A DNA stretch of 64,000 nucleotides from Sphingobacterium puteale (GTDB taxonomy: Bacteria; Bacteroidota; Bacteroidia; Sphingobacteriales; Sphingobacteriaceae): positions 124,001 to 188,000 of the forward strand of contig NZ_RBWS01000013.1 of NCBI RefSeq assembly GCF_003627955.1, given 5' to 3'. Made by a program: the position numbers and the translations under genes. Below are positions 56,128 to 64,000 of this stretch, in pieces (the first letter of the stretch is position 1; each line of letters opens with the position of its first letter). The notes under the pieces are model-generated. The model saw only the letters and a program-made list of their open reading frames with translations. It was not told the DNA's origin and did not search any database.

Positions 56128-56168
56128 AAACACCTCTGAAATTAATCTTTCAGAGGTGTTTTTGTTTT
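56128..56168 (+). terminator. Terminator after the C1 peptidase gene
   Basis: AAACACCTCTGAA (56128-56140) pairs with TTCAGAGGTGTTT (56149-56161), then TTGTTTT. Confidence 0.85.
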
Positions 56169-56221
56169 CAGATTAATTTGATAACTTAAACATAAATTAT
56201 AAATCTAGTTGTTCAGTGAGT

Positions 56222-57460
56222 ATGAGAAGTATAATCACATTATGCCTTGCAATTTTATTTGGGAACTTAGCACAGTCCCAGACCAAAGGGGTGAAATTTG
56301 TAGAAGGATTAAGTTGGAAACAGGTCAAAGAAAGAGCGAAGGCAGAAAATAAGTTTATCTTCGTAGAACTTTTTGCAACCTGGTGTGGCCCCTGCCAATA
56401 CATGAGTAATGAAATTTTCCCTTTGGAACAGGTTGGTGAGCCCATCAATCAAAATTTTATCAGTATCCGGGTTCAGATGGACTCCACCGAAGCGGACAAT
56501 GCTGCTGTCAAGAAATGGTACGCTGATGCCCGTGCTATTTCCAGTGAGTACAATATCCAGTCCTTTCCAACCTTTTTGATCTTCAATCCAAACGGGGAAG
56601 CGGTACACCGCATTGTTGGTGCGAGCGATGCCCCTGAGTTTGTCGAACATGTATCGGATGGACTGTATCCGGAAACACAGTATTATACCCTATTAAAAAA
56701 ATTCGAAAAAAGGCCTCAGGATATCTACACGGCCAAACAGATGTTAAAAGCGGCAAACATTGCTTATGATGAGAATACCGCCCGTAAAGCAGAGAATACT
56801 TTAGCCAACTCCTTGGGCACCGACGAGCTTTTTAAGAAAGAAAATGTACATATTCTATTGGCTGCTGCCAAGTTTACAAATTCAAAAGCTTTTAACTTGA
56901 TTCGCAACAATAAGGAAAAAATAGATATTCTGCTGGAATCTCCGGGAATCGCCAACCGTACACTGGCAAACGTCGTAGTCAATGAGCTTTTTCAAATTAA
57001 AATAGACGCCAAACACGAGCCTAACTGGGATAGTTACCAAAGCGAGCTATCCGCAAAATATCCGGACATAGACTTTGTCCCAATGTTTAAAAAGATCAGG
57101 GCACACTATTATCTTCAGGTCAAGAACTATGTGGCCATGAAAAATACCATCAATGATTATCTATCGTCAGAGGATTTTACTGCCCATCAATTGAATACCT
57201 TTGCATGGACAATCTTTAATAACAGCAGCGATCCCGAATGTATCGACGCAGCGATCAGCTGGAGCAAAAAATCGATCATAGAGGATCCCAGTTCTGCATT
57301 CTTAGATACATATGCCAACCTACTGTATAAAAAAGGTGAAAAAGACAAGGCGATCAAGTGGCAAAATAAAGCCATAGAAATGGCCAGTGACGACGATCGA
57401 CCGATCTATCAGGAAACATTGGACAAAATGACCAAGGGGATAAAAACCTGGGAAAATTAA
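56222..57460 (+). CDS. Thioredoxin-fold protein with helical C-terminus (paralogue 1)
   Basis: 412 aa from ATG 56222 (a GTG at 56216 is in frame). Signal peptide ending near LAQSQ, then a thioredoxin domain with WCGPC in ELFATWCGPCQYMSN and the cis-Pro region QSFPTFLIF. From about 145 the protein is helical, with a TPR-like ending (FLDTYANLLYKKGEKDKAIKW). It should act as an exported disulfide oxidoreductase with a partner-binding tail. Substantially similar, over its full length, to the gene at 57719. Confidence 0.88.
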   Translation: MRSIITLCLAILFGNLAQSQTKGVKFVEGLSWKQVKERAKAENKFIFVELFATWCGPCQYMSNEIFPLEQVGEPINQNFISIRVQMDSTEADNAAVKKWYADARAISSEYNIQSFPTFLIFNPNGEAVHRIVGASDAPEFVEHVSDGLYPETQYYTLLKKFEKRPQDIYTAKQMLKAANIAYDENTARKAENTLANSLGTDELFKKENVHILLAAAKFTNSKAFNLIRNNKEKIDILLESPGIANRTLANVVVNELFQIKIDAKHEPNWDSYQSELSAKYPDIDFVPMFKKIRAHYYLQVKNYVAMKNTINDYLSSEDFTAHQLNTFAWTIFNNSSDPECIDAAISWSKKSIIEDPSSAFLDTYANLLYKKGEKDKAIKWQNKAIEMASDDDRPIYQETLDKMTKGIKTWEN

Positions 57461-57537
57461 AGCTCTCCTTCACGGATCCCCGCGTTTGACTTTTTAATGA
57501 ATATGCTTTAAATGCAATGGCCGGACCTCTAACATGT

Positions 57538-57588
57538 GGTCAATAAAATAAGGCAATGTCGCCGAGGCATTGCCTTATTTTATTGACC
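57538..57588. terminator. Terminator with a 21-bp perfect stem
   Basis: Arms 57538-57558 and 57568-57588 (GGTCAATAAAATAAGGCAAT and its complement) pair perfectly around a 9-base loop. It separates the two thioredoxin paralogues, so they are probably not cotranscribed. Confidence 0.85.
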
Positions 57589-57718
57589 AGGATTCTAATT
57601 CGACAGATGTATCCATCGATGTCTCAAAATAGTAAACTCCTTGATTAATTTTTTTTCACAATATTTTTCTTGATCGCAATTTTTATTCCGTAAATTAACA
57701 CCTAAATATCAACGGATT

Positions 57719-58957
57719 ATGAAAAAGTTAATTTTAATGTTACTTCTGATTCCATCGCTCCTATTTGCGCAGAGTGAAGGTGTAAAATTTGAGCATGGCC
57801 TCAATTGGAATCAGATAAAAGAAAAAGCGGCCAAAGAAAACAAATTTATTTTTGTGGATTGTTTCACCACATGGTGCGGTCCCTGTAAGTATATGGCAAG
57901 TACAATCTTTCCACAGGCAAAAGTGGGAGATTTCTTCAATGCTAAATTTATCAACGCCAAAATCCAGATGGATAAAACCAAGGACGACAGCGAGGAAATA
58001 AAATCCTGGTATGCAGAAGCAGATCGTTTTGCCAAAGATTATACAGTAAGAGCCTATCCTACATTCCTGATCTTCGATTCAAAAGGCAATCTTGTCCATC
58101 GGATTGTTGGTGGCGGAGAAGCAGATGCTTTTATCGCTAAAGCCCAAAAAGCGCTAGATCCAAACACCCAATATGAAACCCTATTGGCGAAATTCAATGC
58201 TGATCCACAAAATGCAACAATTGCAAAAGCCATGGCAGCAGCTGCAAAAGATGCCTATGATAAAGAAACACAGGCAAAAGCAGAAGGTATAGTACTATCC
58301 ACCCTATCGACAGACCAAATCTTTACAAAAGACAATGTGGAGTTATTGCTTTCTTCGGCGAGCATAAAGGATTCAAAAGCGTTTAACTTGATAAAAGATA
58401 ACCCCGCTAAATTTGATGCAGTCAGTGAAAAAGTCAAAGCAAATGATTTTCTGTCGAAACTACTGATTGGTGAGGCTGTCAATACCAAAATACAAGCAAA
58501 AGAAGCGGTAGATTTTGCGGCCATTGAAAAAGAACTGGCTCAAAAATATCCTACCATCAATACCGAAAAAGCGAGTTTGGAAATGCAGCCCCGTTATTTT
58601 GCTTACACGAAAAATTTTCCAGGACTAAGAGATAGCTTCAATAAATATATCGCAAAATATGGTTCAGCGATTACTGCAGGACAACTGAACGACATGGCCT
58701 GGTCAATTTTTGAAGGCTGTGATGACCCTGCCTGTTTAAAGGCCGCTGCAGAATGGAGCAAATTATCGCTTGAGAAAGAGAAAGATGCACCGATGTATTT
58801 AGATACCTTTGCAAACCTTCTTTACCGATTAGGAAACAAAGAGCAAGCCATTAAAACACAGGAAAAGGCGATCTCACTTCTTACAGATGCCACACAAAAA
58901 GAACAATATGTGGCAACTTTACAAAAAATGAAAAAAGGCGAAAAGACCTGGCAATAA
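57719..58957 (+). CDS. Thioredoxin-fold protein with helical C-terminus (paralogue 2)
   Basis: 412 aa, same length as the neighbour. Signal peptide ending near LLFAQ, thioredoxin domain with WCGPC in DCFTTWCGPCKYMA and cis-Pro RAYPTFLIF. The tail is helical and TPR-like (MYLDTFANLLYRLGNKEQAIKT). A second Cys pair CDDPACL near the C-terminus replaces SDPECI of paralogue 1. Alone in its unit, between two strong hairpins. Tandem duplication is evident. Confidence 0.88.
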   Translation: MKKLILMLLLIPSLLFAQSEGVKFEHGLNWNQIKEKAAKENKFIFVDCFTTWCGPCKYMASTIFPQAKVGDFFNAKFINAKIQMDKTKDDSEEIKSWYAEADRFAKDYTVRAYPTFLIFDSKGNLVHRIVGGGEADAFIAKAQKALDPNTQYETLLAKFNADPQNATIAKAMAAAAKDAYDKETQAKAEGIVLSTLSTDQIFTKDNVELLLSSASIKDSKAFNLIKDNPAKFDAVSEKVKANDFLSKLLIGEAVNTKIQAKEAVDFAAIEKELAQKYPTINTEKASLEMQPRYFAYTKNFPGLRDSFNKYIAKYGSAITAGQLNDMAWSIFEGCDDPACLKAAAEWSKLSLEKEKDAPMYLDTFANLLYRLGNKEQAIKTQEKAISLLTDATQKEQYVATLQKMKKGEKTWQ

Positions 58958-58973
58958 TATATCGTCTATAAAA

Positions 58974-59022
58974 AAAGGAAAGGCCCCGATCAATTTACAT
59001 TGATCGGGGCCTTTCCTTTAAC
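58974..59022. terminator. Bidirectional terminator with a 20-bp perfect stem
   Basis: AAAGGAAAGGCCCCGATCAA (58974-58993) pairs with 59000-59019 around a 6-base loop, between convergent genes. Confidence 0.9.
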
Positions 59023-59063
59023 CATATTCAGCGGTCACTTTCAAAGGAAAGAGTATTACTACC

Positions 59064-61187
59064 TTATTTTAGTTCTTTAATTCCCATATTCCAGAGCGCA
59101 AAAGCATACTTATCAACCGTACTATTGATCAACACCTCGGTAGATCGGCCGGCACCATGTCCTGCTTTGGTTTCAATACGGATCAACACTGGATTATCAC
59201 AGGCCTGTTTCGCCTGCAGCTCGGATGCAAACTTATAGGAGTGCGCAGGAACAACGCGGTCATCATGATCTCCGGTCAATACCATGGTTGCCGGATAACA
59301 AACACCTGCTTTCACATTGTGCACGGGTGAATAGGCTTTCAGATAGTCAAACATTTCTTTGCTGTCAGCAACCGTACCATAATCGTATGACCAGCCCGCA
59401 CCTGCCGTAAAAGTATGGTAACGCAACATATCCAACACACCAACCTCTGGTAGTGCTACCTTAGCTACTTTAGGGTCAATGGTCATTGTTGCTCCGACAA
59501 GTAAGCCACCATTGGAACCTCCCGACAATGCGGTGTATTCAGGTGAAGTATAACCATTTTCCTGTAAATAATGAGCCGCAGCGATAAAATCGTTAAACAC
59601 ATTCAGTTTATTGAGCTGTCTACCGCCATCATGCCATTTTTGACCATATTCACCACCACCACGTAAATTGGGAACAGCATACACACCTCCATTTGCCAGC
59701 CAGACCGCAACGGAAGTACTGAAAGCCGGAGTAAGGCTGATATTAAAACCACCATAACCATATACAATCGTTGGATTTTTTCCATTCAGGGCGATGCCTT
59801 TTTTATAGGTAATAATCATAGGTACCTTTGTTCCGTCCTTGGAGGTATAAAACACCTGCTTAGATTCATATTGATCACTGTCAAACTTGACATTCGGTTT
59901 GATATAAAGAGTCGATTGTCCCGAGTTGACATCAAACTTATAGCTTGATGAAGGCGTAATATAATTCGAGAAACCAAAGTAGATCTCTTTTTCCTTTTTC
60001 TTGCCCGAGAAACCACTTGCTGTTCCTACACCCGGCAATTCGATCTGTCTGATTTTTTTACCGGTATAGTCGTATTGGATGACAGCCGAGACGGCATCCT
60101 TCAGGTAATTTGCGAATAGATAACCACCACCGGTGCTGATCGAAAGTACATTTTCAGTTTCCGGAATCACATCTTTCCAGTTTTCCCTGGCCGGATTTTT
60201 CAGATCAACTTTGACTAATCTATTGTTGGCCGCCTTATAATTTGTTTCCAATAGAAAAGTATCCCCGACATTATCGACTACGCCCGTATTTGCATCAAAA
60301 TGATCCTGTAGGCAGATGATCTTGCTATTGGGTTTACTCAGATCTTGGTAATAAAGCTCATTACCCGAAGTTGTATTGGCGGCAGAGATAATCAAATAAC
60401 GCTGATCATCAGTTAATGAAGCGCCTACATAACGTCTCGGCGTTGCCGATCCGCCAAAAATCAGCTGATCCGTAGATTGCGCCGTTCTGAGCTTATGGTA
60501 ATATAATTTATGCTGATCCGTCTTCTCGGATAATTCCGATCCTTTGGGTTTATCATAGCTTGAATAGTAAAATCCGTCGTTTCCTTTCCAGGCGATGCCC
60601 GAGAATTTCACATCCACAAGTGTCTCCCCAACGGGAGCTTTATCCTTAGCATTTAACACAATCACCTTTCTCCAGTCTGAACCTCCCTCAGAGATCGAAT
60701 AAGCAACCAGACTTCCATCCTTTGAAAAAGAAACGTCAGCCAAAGAAGTAGATCCATCTTTTGAAAAGGTATTCGGATCAAGGAAAACCTCCTCTGTACC
60801 ATTCTCACCTTGTTTACGGTAAAGTACGGAATGCTGCTGAAGTCCATTATTTTTAAAGAAATAGGTATATGCACCCTCTTTGAAAGGAGTTCCTATTTTT
60901 TCATAATTCCAGATTTCCGTCAGCTGCTCTTTCAATTTTGTCCGGAAAGGAATGGTATTTAGATAATCAAAAGTGACTTTATTTTCGGCTTGGACCCAAC
61001 TTTTAGTTTCTGCTGACCGGTCGTCTTCCAACCAACGGTAGGGATCTGCTACTTTCTCGCCCCAGAATTCGTCAACAACAGAGCCTTTGCTCGTCGTTGG
61101 ATATTTCAACTGTTGTCCACACACAGTAGTTGCTGTACCAGCCATACCGATCACCATCAGGATAAGACCAATTTTTTTGTTTATCAT
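59064..61187 (-). CDS. S9A prolyl oligopeptidase
   Basis: 707 aa from the ATG at 61187 (an in-frame TTG at 61223 is less likely). A hydrophobic exported N-terminus ends near TVCGQ. Beta-propeller about 80-420. Catalytic domain: nucleophile Ser in SGGSNGGLL, Asp in GDHDDRVVP, His in KAGHGAGRS. It cleaves short peptides after proline, probably in the periplasm. Confidence 0.95.
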   Translation of the reverse strand: MINKKIGLILMVIGMAGTATTVCGQQLKYPTTSKGSVVDEFWGEKVADPYRWLEDDRSAETKSWVQAENKVTFDYLNTIPFRTKLKEQLTEIWNYEKIGTPFKEGAYTYFFKNNGLQQHSVLYRKQGENGTEEVFLDPNTFSKDGSTSLADVSFSKDGSLVAYSISEGGSDWRKVIVLNAKDKAPVGETLVDVKFSGIAWKGNDGFYYSSYDKPKGSELSEKTDQHKLYYHKLRTAQSTDQLIFGGSATPRRYVGASLTDDQRYLIISAANTTSGNELYYQDLSKPNSKIICLQDHFDANTGVVDNVGDTFLLETNYKAANNRLVKVDLKNPARENWKDVIPETENVLSISTGGGYLFANYLKDAVSAVIQYDYTGKKIRQIELPGVGTASGFSGKKKEKEIYFGFSNYITPSSSYKFDVNSGQSTLYIKPNVKFDSDQYESKQVFYTSKDGTKVPMIITYKKGIALNGKNPTIVYGYGGFNISLTPAFSTSVAVWLANGGVYAVPNLRGGGEYGQKWHDGGRQLNKLNVFNDFIAAAHYLQENGYTSPEYTALSGGSNGGLLVGATMTIDPKVAKVALPEVGVLDMLRYHTFTAGAGWSYDYGTVADSKEMFDYLKAYSPVHNVKAGVCYPATMVLTGDHDDRVVPAHSYKFASELQAKQACDNPVLIRIETKAGHGAGRSTEVLINSTVDKYAFALWNMGIKELK

Positions 61188-61402
61188 AAAAAACTTTATA
61201 CTTGTTTCACCCAAAAATAACAAATATAATTTCAGATTTCATAACGATAGCTTAAAGTAAGTATCATGATCAGGGCATCTTGAACAATAACTCTCGCCTT
61301 CAGACCAAAGGTCGGATCTTATCCTGATGAAATTTCCAGAATCCTTATTTTTACATCAGCTGAATTTTTTTTAGCTTTATTTAATCTCTTAAATATCCAA
61401 CA

Positions 61403-63571
61403 ATGCGCAAAAGAATCGCTTTCCTTTACTTGGCCATGTCCCTTTCTGCTTTCGGTGTGAGTCAAGCGCAACAGCTTTCGATAGATCAGCAATATCGTAC
61501 TACCTCGACCAAGGTCAACAACCTTGTCCATACCAAACTCGATGTCCGTTTTGACTATAAAAATCAATTTCTGAATGGGAAAGAATGGATTACGCTGCAG
61601 CCACATTTCTATCCAACAGACTCACTTCGCCTGGACGCCAAAGGCATGGATATCAAACAGATTGCACTGGTCAATGGGCAGCAGCTCGTTCCCCTAGAAT
61701 ATACTTACGACGATAATTCTCTTCTGATCAAACTGGACCGAAATTATCTTTCAAACGAAAAATATACGGTATACCTGGACTATACCGCCAAACCGAACCT
61801 ACTCAAAGTACAGGGAAGTGCAGCGATCAATGATGCGAAAGGACTTTATTTTATTAATCCCGACGAACGGACAGCGAATAAACCGCGACAAATCTGGACT
61901 CAGGGTGAAACAGAGGCGTCCTCGGCCTGGTTTCCAACCATTGACCGCCCCAACCAAAAGACGACAGCCGAAATTTCAATGACCGTACTGGATCATTATG
62001 TCAGTCTGTCCAATGGTGCTCTGGTCAACCAGCAAAAAAACAACGACGGAACACGTACCGATACCTGGAAAATAGACCTACCTCATGCGCCTTACCTCTT
62101 TATGATGGCCGTAGGAGATTTTAAGATTTACCGGGATAAATACAATAATATTCCTGTGGATTACTACCTGGAGCCGAAGTATGCCCCATATGCGAAAGAT
62201 ATCTTTGGTAAAACCCCTGCCATGATGGATTTCTATGGTAAAACCTTGGGCGTTCCCTATCCGTGGAACAAGTATGCACAGATCGTCTGTCGCGACTATG
62301 TCTCCGGCGCCATGGAAAACACCACGGCAACGCTGCATGGCGAACATGTACAAAAGACCAAAAGGGAACTTTTGGACGAAAATGAAGAAGGCACCATTGC
62401 CCATGAGCTGTTCCATCAATGGTTTGGTGATCTGGTTACCGCCGAATCCTGGTCCAACTTAACGATGAACGAATCTTTCGCAACCTTTGGCGAGATCATC
62501 TGGCATGAGCATGACGGTGGCAAAGAAAAAGGGGATAAATCAAGATTCGAAAAGCTACAGTCGTACCTCAAATCAACGCAGAACGGTAATAGCCCAGCAC
62601 TTGCACGTTACTATTACCACGACAAAGAAGATATGTTTGATCATATCAGCTATGCCAAAGGTTCGTTGATATTATACGCCTTAAAGGAACAGATGGGCGA
62701 TAAAGCGTTCTATCAATCACTCAAAAAATACTTAACGGAAAATTCTTTCAAAACCGGCGAGCCACAGCAATTACGTCTGGCCATGGAAGAAGTTACTGGT
62801 AAGGACTGGGCACCTTATTTCAATCAATGGTATTACAAAGGCGGCCATCCGATCCTCAACGTAACACACAAAAATGAGAACAACACACTTGTCCTCAACA
62901 TCGATCAAGCACAAGATTCCAGCGTTCAAACATTTCAATTACCACTCACGATTGACATCTATACCAAAGAAGGCAAAATCAGCAAAACGGTACAGCTCAA
63001 CAAACGTACGACACAGCTGACCATTCCCTTGGCAAGTCCCCCTGAATTTATTGATATCGATCCCCAAAAAACGCTTGTCGGCGAGATCCGGATCGACAAA
63101 AGCGATGCGGATTATCGTTATCAATATAAACATGCACCATCTTTTACCAACCGTTTTACCGCATTACTATTTGCAATGAAAAATCCGAAAACAACAGTTG
63201 GACAGGAGATACTGACAGCGGCCTTGGCTGATCCCGATGCAGATCTGGCAGCGATGGCCATTCAGGGCACAGATCCAACCGATCCTGCTGTTAGGAAATC
63301 AACGGTGAACATCATTGCTTCATTGGCTGAAAAATCCACAGCCTCGGTCGTACGCGCTTCTGCAATCCGCAAGCTGGGACAGATCAAAGATAAAAAGTAT
63401 AAAAACTTGCTGTTTAACGGAGTTAAAGATCAGTCTTATATGGTTATCGCCAGTTCACTCATGGCCATTAAGGATGCCTATCCTGATCAACTTCAGCAGG
63501 CAGCCAAGAACATAGACCCCGAAGCTTCGGAATATTTGAAATCCCTCCTGACAGATCTGTCCAAATTGTAA
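61403..63571 (+). CDS. M1-family aminopeptidase
   Basis: 722 aa with signal peptide ending near SQAQ. N-terminal beta domain about 30-235, GAMEN at 302-306, zinc site H334-ELF-H338 with E357 in NESFA. C-terminal region (about 570-722) has HEAT-like helices. It releases N-terminal residues from peptides in the periplasm. Divergent from the S9 gene across about 215 bp and followed by a terminator. Confidence 0.95.
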   Translation: MRKRIAFLYLAMSLSAFGVSQAQQLSIDQQYRTTSTKVNNLVHTKLDVRFDYKNQFLNGKEWITLQPHFYPTDSLRLDAKGMDIKQIALVNGQQLVPLEYTYDDNSLLIKLDRNYLSNEKYTVYLDYTAKPNLLKVQGSAAINDAKGLYFINPDERTANKPRQIWTQGETEASSAWFPTIDRPNQKTTAEISMTVLDHYVSLSNGALVNQQKNNDGTRTDTWKIDLPHAPYLFMMAVGDFKIYRDKYNNIPVDYYLEPKYAPYAKDIFGKTPAMMDFYGKTLGVPYPWNKYAQIVCRDYVSGAMENTTATLHGEHVQKTKRELLDENEEGTIAHELFHQWFGDLVTAESWSNLTMNESFATFGEIIWHEHDGGKEKGDKSRFEKLQSYLKSTQNGNSPALARYYYHDKEDMFDHISYAKGSLILYALKEQMGDKAFYQSLKKYLTENSFKTGEPQQLRLAMEEVTGKDWAPYFNQWYYKGGHPILNVTHKNENNTLVLNIDQAQDSSVQTFQLPLTIDIYTKEGKISKTVQLNKRTTQLTIPLASPPEFIDIDPQKTLVGEIRIDKSDADYRYQYKHAPSFTNRFTALLFAMKNPKTTVGQEILTAALADPDADLAAMAIQGTDPTDPAVRKSTVNIIASLAEKSTASVVRASAIRKLGQIKDKKYKNLLFNGVKDQSYMVIASSLMAIKDAYPDQLQQAAKNIDPEASEYLKSLLTDLSKL

Positions 63572-63582
63572 AAAATATATTG

Positions 63583-63617
63583 TGGAAGCGAATTTTGTAT
63601 TCGCTTCCATTTTCTTT
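63583..63617 (+). terminator. Terminator after the M1 gene
   Basis: TGGAAGCGAAT (63583-63593) pairs with ATTCGCTTCCA (63599-63609), then TTTTCTTT. It lies 13 bp before the lpxH start. Confidence 0.75.
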
Positions 63618-63629
63618 AGATTTGGGCAC

Positions 63630-64000
63630 ATGTCAACAAGAAAAAAAATCTATTTTGCCTCAGACTTCCACCTTGGATCCTATCCACTGGAGCGCTCCCG
63701 CGAAAGAGAACAGGCTATTATTCAGTGGCTCGACGAAATCAAGGTCGACGCAGCACAGCTCTACCTTGTTGGCGATATTTTCGATTTTTGGTTTGAATAT
63801 GCGACCGTGGTACCCAAAGGCTATATCCGCTTTCTGGGCAAACTGGCAGAAATTGCCGATCTGGGTATCCCGATCACTTTATTTAAGGGTAACCACGATA
63901 TGTGGATGTTTGATTACCTCAAAAAGGAATTAAATGCGCAGATCATTGACAATGAACTGGAGCTTGAACTTGGCAATAAACTTTTCTACATCCATCATGG
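63630..64000 (+). CDS. lpxH: UDP-2,3-diacylglucosamine diphosphatase, 3'-partial
   Basis: An ATG at 63630 opens a frame that continues past the right edge (123 codons seen). Calcineurin-like motifs: FASDFHLG (D12, H14), LVGDIFDFW, GNHDMWMF and IHHG at the visible end, which bind two metal ions. It makes lipid X in lipid A synthesis at the inner membrane. An alternative is a general metallophosphoesterase, but the GDIFDFW context favours LpxH. Confidence 0.92.
   Translation, partial: MSTRKKIYFASDFHLGSYPLERSREREQAIIQWLDEIKVDAAQLYLVGDIFDFWFEYATVVPKGYIRFLGKLAEIADLGIPITLFKGNHDMWMFDYLKKELNAQIIDNELELELGNKLFYIHH

Overview
The window looks like chromosome from a member of the Bacteroidota, most probably Sphingobacteriaceae (a Sphingobacterium-like organism; the genus is inference). 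The evidence is a SusC/SusD pair with a FecR-type anti-sigma factor and ECF sigma factor, promoters of the TAnnTTTG type, weak Shine-Dalgarno sequences, a fused HisB and HisIE, a malic enzyme-phosphotransacetylase fusion, and DUF2480, DUF3108 and DUF3109 proteins. No rRNA, tRNA, insertion sequence, prophage or CRISPR array was recognised.

Layout. 1-1149 (-): a HEPN-domain protein that runs off the left edge. 1150-1976: a long empty AT-rich stretch with a palindrome. 1977-5981: a DKNYY lipoprotein, a Fic protein on the minus strand with two matching inverted-repeat operators around its promoter, and a second lipoprotein. 6160-14634 (+): ECF sigma, FecR, SusC with an STN domain, SusD, and a secreted protein that fuses a phosphodiesterase domain to an alkaline phosphatase. 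This reads as a self-sensing outer-membrane system for phosphodiester-containing nutrients and is the most interesting unit here. 14854-19290 (+): GH29 fucosidase, PAS histidine kinase and an overlapping single-domain response regulator. 19414-28756: M24 aminopeptidase (-), then PBP4, malic enzyme, RuvA, GH20 hexosaminidase and free methionine sulfoxide reductase (+). 28861-38796 (-): WD40 protein, hisIE-F-A-H-B-C in reverse map order, ribonuclease Z with a STAS protein, purC and a PhoH-family ATPase. 39220-48193 (+): SAM hydrolase family protein, coiled-coil membrane protein, ABC exporter, YtxH protein, CcmB-CcmC-CcmD heme export genes, polytopic membrane protein, outer-membrane barrel and LptC. 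48483-58957 (+): PpiD-like chaperone, DUF2480, DUF3108, DUF3109, polyprenyl synthase, TerC, C1 peptidase and two tandem thioredoxin-TPR paralogues. 59064-64000: S9 prolyl oligopeptidase (-), M1 aminopeptidase and the start of lpxH (+).

Most of the window is core metabolism and envelope maintenance: histidine and purine synthesis, LPS export (LptC, LpxH, outer-membrane barrel, PpiD), cytochrome c maturation and quinone side-chain synthesis. It also holds a secreted or periplasmic hydrolase set (GH29, GH20, S9, M1, C1, alkaline phosphatase) suited to scavenging. The accessory signal is concentrated in the first 15 kb. Ends of transcription units are often marked by strong hairpins, several with perfect stems of 13-21 bp.
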